Positions 19,153 to 26,618 of a DNA stretch of 57,196 nucleotides are shown here, in pieces. How positions within the stretch are numbered: the stretch's first letter is position 1; every line of letters begins with the position of its first letter. The notes beneath the pieces are model-generated. The model was not told the origin of the DNA and searched no databases. It saw nothing but the letters and a program-made list of their open reading frames with translations. The stretch is from a filamentous cyanobacterium ESFC-1 (lineage in GTDB: Bacteria > Cyanobacteriota > Cyanobacteriia > Cyanobacteriales > Spirulinaceae). The position numbers and the translations under genes are program-made. Location: assembly GCA_000380225.1 (NCBI GenBank), contig KB904821.1:2331276-2388471 (forward strand). The letters are read 5' to 3'.

Positions 19153-19641
19153 TCAAAACTCTTTATTCCTCAATTTTTGTATATCTTCTAATGTCATATC
19201 TAAACATTCACAAATTTGAGTATCACTTAAGCCAATTGCTCTCAAACGTATAACAGCTTCATTTTTTGCTTCTTGCTTTCCTCGCAAAAAGTCATCAGAT
19301 TTTTGAGAAGATTGACATAATTGTACTGAGTCAATCATATTATTATTATCATTACTAAAAATATTGAAGTTAAAACTGTTGATGGCTTTATGACGAAATA
19401 GTGTAGATTGCAGGTTAGACTTATTAACTTCTTCTGCAAAAATGTCAGAAAGTAATTTCCACAACTCGTAGCCAACATCTTTTATGTATCCTTCGCTACA
19501 ATTGAGGTCTTTGGCGATGTCTGTGTATTTCTGTCGCTGTAAAACCCCTTTGACTAATCCCATTTGCATATCATCTAAGTGTTTTCCTGTATGAGAAAAT
19601 ACGACTTCATCCACAAAAAGCAACGCTTCTTCAACATTCAT
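19153..19641 (-). CDS. vMAP-type helix-turn-helix protein
   Basis: The 162-residue protein (MNVEEALLFVDEVVFSHTGK) starts at the ATG at 19641, eight bases after a GGAGG; a TTG five codons upstream is less likely. Residues 1-85 match the N-terminal HTH domain of vWA-MoxR-associated proteins: HTGKHLDDMQMGLVKGVLQR, YTDIAKDLNCSEGYIKDVGY, LWKLLSDI. The central part is Asn/Ser-rich, and the C-terminus (EAVIRLRAIGLSDTQICECL) could be a second small HTH. It diverges from the precursor-like gene at 19797, with three phased direct repeats between them. A regulatory role for that locus is inferred from position only. Confidence 0.82.
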   Translation of the reverse strand: MNVEEALLFVDEVVFSHTGKHLDDMQMGLVKGVLQRQKYTDIAKDLNCSEGYIKDVGYELWKLLSDIFAEEVNKSNLQSTLFRHKAINSFNFNIFSNDNNNMIDSVQLCQSSQKSDDFLRGKQEAKNEAVIRLRAIGLSDTQICECLDMTLEDIQKLRNKEF

Positions 19642-19700
19642 CTCAACTACCTCCAACAGATTTGAGTTTTTTATACGATAAAATTTTTAAATTGTAGTTT

Positions 19701-19730
19701 TTTTATGACTTTATACGACTTTTTTCGACT
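19701..19730. promoter_or_regulatory. Three 10-bp phased direct repeats in a divergent promoter region
   Basis: The 10-mers TTTTATGACT, TTATACGACT and TTTTTCGACT are adjacent and in exact 10-base register, with GACT at 19707, 19717 and 19727. They lie between the HTH gene (start 19641) and the precursor gene (start 19797). Helical phasing on one DNA face suits cooperative binding by an HTH regulator; the identity of the binder is inference. Confidence 0.5.
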
Positions 19731-19796
19731 TTACGTTTCTCATTTCAATAAATATACTATTTCATATAAACATCCTCATTGTTGGAGATCAGTCAA

Positions 19797-19994
19797 ATGT
19801 CCCTAAATACAGCTACTTCAGAAAAATCCAGTTATCCGTTAATGATGCACTTTGGTATCACTCCTCAACACGAAACTGCTGTTAACAAACCTAGTTACAA
19901 TCCTCATAACCAAACGTCTAATATTTCTTCGGATCATGATTCTTGGTGTCTTGAAGTTTCTGCGACAGGTAGACTCGACGGTAGCAAAGGTTAG
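19797..19994 (+). CDS. Putative ATP-grasp-modified RiPP (graspetide-like) precursor peptide
   Basis: The 65-residue peptide starts at ATG 19797 behind a TTGGAG ribosome-binding site; an in-frame TTG at 19779 is less likely. It has an N-terminal leader-like part with YPLMMHFGITP at residues 13-23, comparable in place and character to the PFFARFL ligase-recognition helix of microviridin leaders. A Asn/Pro/His-rich linker follows, then a short C-terminal candidate core SSDHDSWCLEVSATGRLDGS plus KG. Acidic side chains (D46, D48, E53, D61) and Ser/Thr/Lys residues (S49, S55, T57, S63, K64) could form ester or amide links. The next gene is an ATP-grasp ligase. No database match could be checked. 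Confidence 0.72.
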   Translation: MSLNTATSEKSSYPLMMHFGITPQHETAVNKPSYNPHNQTSNISSDHDSWCLEVSATGRLDGSKG

Positions 19995-20044
19995 TTGCGA
20001 GTGTATCTTTAACTAAAGCTCGTGAACCCCAATTTTGTAAAGTC

Positions 20045-20080
20045 AAAGATCTGTTAATATAACAGGTCTTTTGCTTTTTG
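20045..20080 (+). terminator. Attenuator-like hairpin between precursor and ligase
   Basis: AAAGATCTGTTA (20045-20056), loop ATA, and TAACAGGTCTTT (20060-20071) form a 12-bp stem with one G-U pair, followed by a T-rich run. Its position 50 bases after the precursor stop would let most transcripts end there, giving more precursor than ligase. Confidence 0.7.
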
Positions 20081-20108
20081 TAAACTTTAGAATTTAAAGG
20101 TCGTAGGT

Positions 20109-21116
20109 ATGAAATACTCGTGTTTAATCATAACAAAAGAATCCGATCTTCATGCTGATGCTGTAATCAAAAAAATAAGTGATTCTAATCTCAATATTAT
20201 TCGATTAAACATAGACACATTTATTCAAAATAGTAAATATGCCTATGAGTGGAATAATTCAGGTCAATTAGTTAAAAACTTTTTGCTTTTCAGAGACTCT
20301 CAAAAAATTCCAGAAAACGTAAAAGTAATTTGGTGGCGTAAGTTAGATTTTTGGGATAAATATACTGTTTTTCCTGAGATTAAAGAAAAATCAGCCGTTA
20401 ATTATTGTCAAAAAGAAACAGATGCTTTAATACATTCTTTACCAGGACTATATCCAAAAGCTCATTGGATCAACTCATGGCAATATATTGAATTTGCATC
20501 ATATCGTATTAATCAAATTACTACAGCAAAACAGCTAGATATCAAAACACCTGAAACGATTATAACAAATTCTTATGAAAAGCTTGAAGATTTTGTTAAT
20601 CGACAAGGTGATTGTATCATCAAACCCACAGATCAACATGATGCTTTTACCAAAAATGGTAAACAATATCAACTATACACAAGAAAAATTGGTATCTCAC
20701 AACTTAATAATTTTAAAAACTCTATTCATTTTGCGCCTGTTTTTTTACAAAAAGAGATAAAAAAGCGGCACGAATATAGAATAACAATTATTGGCGACAA
20801 ATATTTTGTATGTCGGATTCAATCTCAGGATATTGACAATGACGATGCAAAATTAGATTGGCGTATCATCAATCCCGATAAAGTTGGTCATTATGCTGAT
20901 GATCTACCGATCTCTTATATCTCTAAGCTTCAAGCAATGTTAAAATACTTTAATTTAAATTTTGGTGCTTTCGACATTATTGAAGATATTAATGGGAATT
21001 TATTTTTTATTGAACTGAACCCCAATGGACAATGGTATTGGATAGAAATCTTGACGGGTCTGCCAATGGCTCAAGCGATGGCTGACTTAATCCAAGAATT
21101 GGCTTGTAAGACTTAA
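20109..21116 (+). CDS. MvdD/MdnC-type ATP-grasp peptide ligase
   Basis: These enzymes activate Asp/Glu side chains of a ribosomal peptide as acyl phosphates and form omega-ester or omega-amide macrocycles. The 335-residue protein has the expected length (about 325) and motifs: VIWWRKLDF (73-81, the xWxRR/K segment of the N-lobe), IIKPTDQ (170-176, ATP-contacting Lys), FLQKEIKKRHEYRITIIGDK (212-231), RIQSQ (236-240), LDWR (249-252), FGAFDI (285-290) and the metal-binding FIELNPNGQWYWIE (300-313). All core residues appear intact. It is codirectional with, and 114 bases after, the precursor gene. No transporter, acetyltransferase or protease gene adjoins it. The locus is AT-rich, suggesting horizontal acquisition. 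Confidence 0.9.
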   Translation: MKYSCLIITKESDLHADAVIKKISDSNLNIIRLNIDTFIQNSKYAYEWNNSGQLVKNFLLFRDSQKIPENVKVIWWRKLDFWDKYTVFPEIKEKSAVNYCQKETDALIHSLPGLYPKAHWINSWQYIEFASYRINQITTAKQLDIKTPETIITNSYEKLEDFVNRQGDCIIKPTDQHDAFTKNGKQYQLYTRKIGISQLNNFKNSIHFAPVFLQKEIKKRHEYRITIIGDKYFVCRIQSQDIDNDDAKLDWRIINPDKVGHYADDLPISYISKLQAMLKYFNLNFGAFDIIEDINGNLFFIELNPNGQWYWIEILTGLPMAQAMADLIQELACKT

Positions 21117-21147
21117 TTTCATCACATCTGGTGATTGGTTCATTACT

Positions 21148-21387
21148 ATGACGACTCTCGTTAAGCCTTCCGTACTAATTCCCAAAGGATTGCGGGTGCA
21201 GCAAATTAATCATCTCACCCTATTCAAATTTACTGATGAGTTGGGGGAACGGATGCAAATGTTGCTGGACAAGAAAAAAGCCGACAGTCTCACTTCCGAA
21301 GAAGCCGTCGAACTAGAAGCAATTGGCGAACTTGACGAAATTTTCAGCTATATCAACGCTGTGATGGCTACCCAGGCGAATCGATGA
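21148..21387 (+). CDS. Small conserved cyanobacterial protein, antitoxin-like
   Basis: This is a 79-residue soluble protein (MTTLVKPSVLIPKGLRVQQI) with a predicted helical, charged C-terminal half (ERMQMLLDKKKADSLTSEEA). Such proteins often precede small nuclease genes in cyanobacteria, as I recall, but here the next gene is a xisI homologue overlapping by four bases (ATGA). It starts 31 bases after the ATP-grasp stop, so it could be read through from the RiPP locus. Function is unknown. Confidence 0.7.
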   Translation: MTTLVKPSVLIPKGLRVQQINHLTLFKFTDELGERMQMLLDKKKADSLTSEEAVELEAIGELDEIFSYINAVMATQANR

Positions 21388-21731
21388 TGAGTTCTTTAGT
21401 TAAAGTAGAGAAATATCGTCAAATAATTTGTGACTTTCTGCAAGAACAAGCACAGATAGTACCAGCGAATGGAGAGATTGAAACAGAAACAATTTTTGAC
21501 CGCGAAGCAGAGCGTTATTTATTACTCCATTTAGGTTGGGAGCATCAACAAAGAATTTATGGCGTTGTCTTTCATTTAGAGATTCGAGAAGGCAAAATCT
21601 GGATTCAACAAAATACGACTGATTTTTCGGTGGCTGAGGAGTTGTTAGAAAGAGGAGTGAAGCGGGAAGATATTGTTTTGGGTCTAAAACCTGCTTTTGT
21701 ACGGGAATATACAGGCTTTGGAATTGGTTAA
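21384..21731 (+). CDS. XisI-family protein
   Basis: The 115-residue product matches the XisI family, named from the fdxN-element excision controlling factor of Anabaena. It has VEKYRQIICDFLQEQAQI, then DREAERYLLLHLGWEHQQRI, and REGKIWIQQNTTDFSVAEEL followed by ERGVKREDIVLGLKP. Most cyanobacterial copies sit after xisH and have no fdxN element nearby. Here no xisH precedes it; the upstream overlapping gene is unrelated. A toxin-antitoxin-like role for xisH/xisI pairs has been assumed in the field but is unproven to my knowledge. The start is the first of two consecutive ATGs. Confidence 0.9.
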   Translation: MMSSLVKVEKYRQIICDFLQEQAQIVPANGEIETETIFDREAERYLLLHLGWEHQQRIYGVVFHLEIREGKIWIQQNTTDFSVAEELLERGVKREDIVLGLKPAFVREYTGFGIG

Positions 21732-21935
21732 ATGCAAGAACAATTTTTCTTTCACCAAACGAACAACCGCAGTCGCGTTATTAACGAAGTGCTACGACAG
21801 GAACAGCACAAGTTTTTTGTTCAAGATTTAGCGAAGGCTTATCAAGACCAAGCCAGCGACCCCGATTTTATTGCAGAAGTAGCAGCGTGGGACATAACGG
21901 TAGGTGATGGATTGGTCGAGCATCTCCAACCGTAG
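21732..21935 (+). CDS. Ribbon-helix-helix antitoxin-like protein, N-terminus altered
   Basis: The 67-residue product begins directly after the xisI stop codon. NRSRVINEVLRQEQHKFFVQ matches the helix-turn-helix part of ribbon-helix-helix antitoxins (the NRSRFINEALR pattern), followed by DLAKAYQDQASDPDFIAEVA and AWDITVGDGL. The preceding beta-strand ribbon expected to contact DNA is replaced by MQEQFFFHQT, so the N-terminus may have been lost and DNA binding is doubtful. No toxin gene follows. Confidence 0.65.
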   Translation: MQEQFFFHQTNNRSRVINEVLRQEQHKFFVQDLAKAYQDQASDPDFIAEVAAWDITVGDGLVEHLQP

Positions 21936-22466
21936 TCTTTGGAGGGCAGTGACGATCACCCCGCAATGACCCACGACTAGCCGCTATTTCGAGAATGTGG
22001 AACTGTCCGTGTTAGTTGAACGGGTGTTGCGGATGGCCGCAGAGCAGGGAACGGGATTGGCGATTCGAGACTTGCGGCAAGGGTTGGAGAACTAAATAAT
22101 TTACCGCCCTCTGCATCGATCATAGCTGCGATCGCGCCTGCCAGAATTTGTAGGGAACGATTCGATCCTTGTCCCGTCCTAGAAGCAAGCAGTAACCAAA
22201 AGGCTGCTAGAGACAAAGATAAGCGTCATGGGAAATTTTGACACTGAAGTTAAAGTGCAGAAATTGATTGAAGTTGCGCTTATCTTTGGTCTCTCCCCTT
22301 TTTTCAACTGAGGCATTTGCATTTAACATGAGCGCAATGCCTGAAGTTTGGGTGGGTGCGGTGCGCGATCATTTTATTTTGTCCCGATTAGAGAAAAACT
22401 CGCTCGCAAAGCAAAAATACACCTGGATTACTTCAGGGTCAATCGACAAGAATTAGGTATTGTTTT
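21936..22466. other. Intergenic region with unidentified coding scraps
   Basis: No intact gene is seen. A 42-codon open stretch at about 21970-22095 (SRYFENVELSVLVERVLRMA, then AEQGTGLAIRDLRQGLEN) has protein-like composition and is probably the tail of a lost gene. The rest, to the M23 peptidase gene, has no convincing frame. Confidence 0.45.
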
Positions 22467-23309
22467 ATGCAATTTTTGACTGTTTCTCGCTTACTCGCAG
22501 TTGGTGTTGCGAGTGGCCTTTCTCTTTCTGTGTCTGTACTGGGTCAAAGTCCGGTTGCGGCTCACCCGGATTCAGAGCATCACACCCAAAGCCAGCTCAT
22601 TGCTCAAGGGGCTTGTACGGGTGTTGCTTTTATGTGGCCGGCTCAAGGGGAATTGTCCGGTCGATTTGATGAAAGCGATTATCATTTGGGGATTGATATT
22701 GATGCCCCGGTGGGAACGCCCATTTTCGCGGCGGCTGATGGAGAGGTGGTGAAAGTGGGATGGGATGATTGGGGCTTGGGTAATGCCATTAAAATCCGCC
22801 ACGACAATGGTTGTTATACGGTGTACGGTCACAATGAGGAAAACTTGGTGCAGGTGGGTCAACAAGTGCGCCAAGGGGAACGAATTGCATTGATGGGAAG
22901 TACGGGATTCACGGATTTTTCTCACTTGCATTTTGAAGTCCGACTGGGGCAATATGATTTCATTGACCCGATGATTGTGTTGCGGAATGCGCCCCGCACT
23001 ACGACCAATAACTCCGCGTATCAGCCGACTGCTCGCAATACGACCCCGACGGCTACTTCGGGTTGTGCCGGAGAAACTCTGATTTCTGAAGAAACGGCAG
23101 ATTTTCGCATTCAGATTTATCAAAACAATGGTCAGTTGTCTTATCAAGGGCAAAATAAACGCAATGGTGCAACGATTTGTTTACCGGCTCAAGTGACGAG
23201 TCGTGGCCGTTATCAAGCCCAAAATGGTAGTTATTCTTATGTGGTGGATGCTAATGGTTATCAGGTTTTACGATATGGCCGCCTTCTGCGGGAGGAACGG
23301 TTTTTCTAA
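22467..23309 (+). CDS. Secreted M23-family (LytM) metallopeptidase
   Basis: These enzymes cut peptidoglycan cross-bridges, or act as non-catalytic cell-wall factors. The 280-residue protein has a signal peptide (about 1-32, ending PVAAHPDS) and an M23 domain at about 55-175. The zinc ligands are present: His73 and Asp77 in YHLGIDID, and His153/His155 in SHLHFEVR, so catalysis is plausible. A Thr/Asn/Ala-rich linker precedes a C-terminal region of about 80 residues with two Cys (SGCAGETL, ATICLPAQ) of unknown function. A HIP1-built terminator hairpin follows. Confidence 0.93.
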   Translation: MQFLTVSRLLAVGVASGLSLSVSVLGQSPVAAHPDSEHHTQSQLIAQGACTGVAFMWPAQGELSGRFDESDYHLGIDIDAPVGTPIFAAADGEVVKVGWDDWGLGNAIKIRHDNGCYTVYGHNEENLVQVGQQVRQGERIALMGSTGFTDFSHLHFEVRLGQYDFIDPMIVLRNAPRTTTNNSAYQPTARNTTPTATSGCAGETLISEETADFRIQIYQNNGQLSYQGQNKRNGATICLPAQVTSRGRYQAQNGSYSYVVDANGYQVLRYGRLLREERFF

Positions 23310-23334
23310 ATCCCGATAAATTCTTGGTTAAACT

Positions 23335-23380
23335 GAAGCGATCGCGTTCCTGGTTAAATCCTGATGCGATCGCTTCATTT
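23335..23380 (+). terminator. Terminator whose stem is built from two HIP1 sites
   Basis: GAAGCGATCGC (23335-23345) and GCGATCGCTTC (23366-23376) are exact complements separated by 20 bases, followed by ATTTTTCG. It sits 26 bases after the M23 peptidase stop. Confidence 0.7.
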
Positions 23381-23525
23381 TTCGTTATTTTTTGTGCCAC
23401 TCTCTGATTTTAGTTCTATAATTCTTGTTATGTAATCCTCAGTTTCCGTAAATTTACCCCTGGAAGCTGAATCAAAAATTCAGTAATATCTTTTAAATTG
23501 TTGTCAACATAACAAGGAGAAAATC

Positions 23526-24167
23526 GTGGAAGCACTCGGTTACGACCAATCTTGGCTTTCTTACGAAGAAGAGGCCGGGATTGAATACGAAATGCCCGAC
23601 ATGGCTTTAAACTGGAACAAACTGCCTAATTCTGCTTGGATGGGTTTACTGTCGGTGGCAGTGGTTTTAGGGGCGGTGGGGACTGCCGAACAAGCCTCTG
23701 CTGCTTTATATGTACAGACTGATACAGGAAGTTGCTTAAATGCTCGTACCGGGCCGGGAAGCAATTACAGCGTCTATACTTGCGTTCGCGATGGCGCTCG
23801 CTTGGCTGACCCGGTAAGCTGGAGTGGCAGTTGGATCAAACTTTCGACGGGACGCTGGGTTTATGGCCCCTTCACTAGCACCTCCCCAACCGGTCGTCGT
23901 AGTTTCCGTACCACCGCGAATACTGCTCGGGTTCGTCCGGGGGTAAGACCGGCAGGAACTCTGGTTTTAAGTGTGGGTTCCCAAGGAACTTTAGTGGCCG
24001 CTGTCCAAAGCCGACTCAATGATTTAGGCTACTCTTTTGGCCCCTATGATGCTGCTTATGGGCCTATGACGAAATCGGCAGTGATGCGCTTTCAAAGAAA
24101 CAACGGTTTAACGGTCGATGGTGTGGTCGGGCCTAGAACTGCGGCGGCGATGGGTCTCAGTTTCTAA
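23526..24167 (+). CDS. Secreted SH3b plus peptidoglycan-binding protein
   Basis: The 213-residue product starts at GTG 23526, ten bases after AAGGAG. An unusual acidic cytoplasmic N-terminus (MEALGYDQSWLSYEEEAGIE) precedes a signal or anchor segment (about 38-60, ending EQASAALY). A bacterial SH3-like domain follows (SCLNARTGPGSNYSVYTCVR, about 68-115). The C-terminus (about 150-213) is a PG_binding_1 domain with VAAVQSRLNDLGYSFGPYDA, YGPMTKSAVMRFQRNNGL and VDGVVGPRTAAAM. The protein probably binds cell wall; no catalytic domain is visible. It follows the M23 gene but is separated by a terminator. Confidence 0.9.
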   Translation: MEALGYDQSWLSYEEEAGIEYEMPDMALNWNKLPNSAWMGLLSVAVVLGAVGTAEQASAALYVQTDTGSCLNARTGPGSNYSVYTCVRDGARLADPVSWSGSWIKLSTGRWVYGPFTSTSPTGRRSFRTTANTARVRPGVRPAGTLVLSVGSQGTLVAAVQSRLNDLGYSFGPYDAAYGPMTKSAVMRFQRNNGLTVDGVVGPRTAAAMGLSF

Positions 24168-24187
24168 GATTATCTACAAGTTTATAT

Positions 24188-24382
24188 AGCAGCAAGCCTG
24201 ACAGTTAGGACGTTTTTGCTCATTAGTGCGCCCTCACCCCAAACCCCTCTCCCACGGGAGATGGGCTTATTTTCTAAGATCATATCAAATCCGAAAAAAT
24301 AACCAATGTTTGAAAACCCCGGTTTCTTACCTGCTTACACAGTCAAGTTAAAATTGCAAGCTAGAAGCCGGGGTTCTTAATC
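24188..24382. repeat. Dispersed repeats between two genes
   Basis: 24188-24270 is a copy of the TATAGCAGCA ... CCCTCACCCCAAACCCCTCT element that is complete at 32934-33035 (here in the opposite orientation and truncated). Around 24316-24382 are paired GAAAACCCCGGTTTCTT and GAAGCCGGGGTTCTT motifs of the AGAACCCCGG family, facing each other. Confidence 0.75.
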
Positions 24383-24452
24383 CCCACTAATTAAACGGAT
24401 TTGATCTAAGAATGGATATGTTGTCCTGACCGATTTGGCGGTTGCTATACTT

Positions 24453-24488
24453 AAAAATCCTCGTGGCGATCGCGCAACGGGGATTTTT
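24453..24488. terminator. Bidirectional terminator hairpin
   Basis: AAAAATCCTCGT and ACGGGGATTTTT pair with one G-U, leaving A-run and T-run flanks on both strands. It lies just past the stop of the minus-strand gene at 24495 and could serve it. Confidence 0.7.
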
Positions 24489-24494
24489 CAATGA

Positions 24495-25550
24495 CTATTT
24501 CAACGACAACCAAGAAGTCATCAAGCGGGAGATTTTCCGGTCGAAGCGTTCGAGTTTGGTGTGTTTCTGGAGGATGTTACTCAGATGGTTGATTTGGGCT
24601 TTGTCTTCGATGTGACGGGCGACTTGGAGAAGACGGGAACGGATTTCAGCTACGATTTCGGTACGATCGACAATTTCGTATTGGCTACAGAGATAGTCGA
24701 GGGTGATGGCTTGATAATAGGGAACGGGGATACTGTAAGCCACTTGGAGGGCCCGGTTGAGTTGACCGACGTTAACATATTTGAGGCAAATATCCCGTAG
24801 AATGGGGGCTTTGCGGAGGGGGCTTTTGATCGCGTGGGTGGTGATGGTGGCTTGGACGAGGATTTCGAGTTGTCGGTTGGTGGCAAATTCGGGCCAGATG
24901 TCAAAAATGCGGTCTTCGAGAACCCAAATTTTGATGTAGTCGGATTTATGACTTTCGGCTAGTTGTAGGGCTTGGATGTAGCGGTGGTCTTCGAGGTAGT
25001 CGTAGATGATGTGGCCAAGGCGATCGCCCTTGACTCCCCGAAAAAAGATAAAATTATCATTATCGATGGCGCGATCGCTCACAAAGGCTCGAAAAGATTG
25101 TCCGAGGGCGGTCGCGTAGGGATTGCGACCGCACCAGCTTTTGAGTTGTTTGTAGTGTTGGCCGCGATAGCCTTCAAACAGCCACTCTGACCCGTCGCGA
25201 TTGACTTCTCCTTTCCAAGTTGGGGGAACCCAAAAGTTTTTTTCAATCGAGCGCTTTAACAAGGTCCAAGCCAAACTTGAAGGTGACCAAGGGATTTCAT
25301 GGGCCAGGAGGCCGGGAACTACAGAGTCGGGTTCGTTGCCTACTTTGAAAACGGCTTGGGGCGGGTCTTCTAGGGTCGGACACCAGATACGGATGGTTTC
25401 GGGGGGATCGAAAGTGGGTAGGTAGGTGAAGCGATAAGCTTCTTGGATATTATTATTTTCGACCCACTGCTCAAAGGATTTTTCCTCTAGTCGGTTGAGG
25501 TATTCTTGCTCGTTGTGCGATTCTTGTTTGTATTCCCAAGAGGTCACCAT
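24495..25550 (-). CDS. Conserved hypothetical protein with helical repeat-like C-terminus
   Basis: This 351-residue soluble protein (MVTSWEYKQESHNEQEYLNR) has no signal peptide or membrane segment. The first half is Trp/Pro-rich (WCPTLEDPPQAVF, FWVPPTWKGE). The C-terminal half is alpha-helical with TPR-like spacing (HRYIQALQLAESHKSDYIKI, VNVGQLNRALQVAYSIPVPY). I do not recognise a family. Its divergent neighbour is rsmH, and a terminator hairpin follows its stop. Confidence 0.75.
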   Translation of the reverse strand: MVTSWEYKQESHNEQEYLNRLEEKSFEQWVENNNIQEAYRFTYLPTFDPPETIRIWCPTLEDPPQAVFKVGNEPDSVVPGLLAHEIPWSPSSLAWTLLKRSIEKNFWVPPTWKGEVNRDGSEWLFEGYRGQHYKQLKSWCGRNPYATALGQSFRAFVSDRAIDNDNFIFFRGVKGDRLGHIIYDYLEDHRYIQALQLAESHKSDYIKIWVLEDRIFDIWPEFATNRQLEILVQATITTHAIKSPLRKAPILRDICLKYVNVGQLNRALQVAYSIPVPYYQAITLDYLCSQYEIVDRTEIVAEIRSRLLQVARHIEDKAQINHLSNILQKHTKLERFDRKISRLMTSWLSLK

Positions 25551-25699
25551 GAATATCCTAGTCTTTGAGTTGATGAAGCCTGAGAGAAGGGGTAAGTGGG
25601 GAAGCAGACCAAGATCGAAAAAATATTTTGGGGCATATCTTCAATTATCCAACAGGATGGCCTAAGTTTTTGTTGTCCAAGAGTAGTAATTACCCATTT

Positions 25700-26572
25700 A
25701 TGACTGAATCGTCTGTAGAGTTTGAGCATATTCCGGTGTTGTCGCGAGAAGCGATCGCCCATTTACAAGTGCGTGAGGGAGGTTTATATCTAGATGCTAC
25801 CCTGGGTGGCGGCGGCCACAGTGGCTTAATTTTAGCCGTTGCGCCGGATGTTCGGCTGGTGGGGATTGACCGGGACGATTGGGCCATTCAGGCGGCGAGA
25901 AGCCGTTTAGAAGGCGATCGCGTCACGTTTTGGCAAGGCAACTTCGCCGAGTACGATCCGCGCGGTCAAGAGTTTGATGGTATTTTAGCGGATTTGGGGG
26001 TCAGTTCGCCGCAATTTGACCAGGGCGATCGCGGTTTTAGTTTTCAAACCGAAGCCCCCCTGGATATGCGAATGGACCGCCGTCAGGAGTTAACGGCAGC
26101 CGATCTGATTAATCATTACGATGAAGCCCAATTAGCCGATATTTTCTATCATTACGGCGAAGAACGGTTATCCCGGCGGATTGCCCGGCGAATCGTCGAA
26201 CGTCGCCCCTTCACGACCACAACGGCTTTAGCAGACGCGATCGCCTCGTCGGTTCCCCGTAAATACCGTTATGGTCGCATACACCCGGCAACCCGCGTGT
26301 TTCAGGCGTTACGCATTGCGGTGAATGAGGAGTTATCGTCTCTCGAAAAATTGATCGATGTCGCCCCCACTTGGCTAAAACCAGGGGGACGCATTGGCAT
26401 TATTAGCTTTCACAGCCTCGAAGACCGGATTGTGAAGCACCGTTTTCGCAATTCCCCGTTACTCCAGGTGATTACCAAAAAGCCGATTATCGCCCAACCG
26501 GACGAAATACAGGAAAATCGGCGATCGCGATCGGCCAAGCTGCGATTTGCTGAGAAAATTAAGAAGGGGTAA
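25700..26572 (+). CDS. rsmH: 16S rRNA (cytosine1402-N4)-methyltransferase
   Basis: RsmH (MraW) methylates N4 of C1402 in the ribosomal P site, using S-adenosylmethionine. The 290-residue protein starts at ATG 25700 ([20 protein letters not shown]); the upstream open frame to 25628 is not expected. Motifs include the SAM-binding [16 protein letters not shown], then [31 protein letters not shown] and [18 protein letters not shown], with [12 protein letters not shown] near the C-terminus. Length and motifs are normal. It is not in a dcw cell-division cluster, as is usual in cyanobacteria. Confidence 0.97.
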   Translation: MTESSVEFEHIPVLSREAIAHLQVREGGLYLDATLGGGGHSGLILAVAPDVRLVGIDRDDWAIQAARSRLEGDRVTFWQGNFAEYDPRGQEFDGILADLGVSSPQFDQGDRGFSFQTEAPLDMRMDRRQELTAADLINHYDEAQLADIFYHYGEERLSRRIARRIVERRPFTTTTALADAIASSVPRKYRYGRIHPATRVFQALRIAVNEELSSLEKLIDVAPTWLKPGGRIGIISFHSLEDRIVKHRFRNSPLLQVITKKPIIAQPDEIQENRRSRSAKLRFAEKIKKG

Positions 26573-26618
26573 GCTTCTGGCCTACCCCTGCTGTACGTTA
26601 TGCAGTTGTATGGAAAAC

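Noticed and set aside
21977-22216. 79-codon minus-strand frame in the spacer before the M23 gene
   Set aside because: It has no ribosome-binding site and no recognised domain. The opposite-strand scrap at 21970-22095 looks more protein-like.
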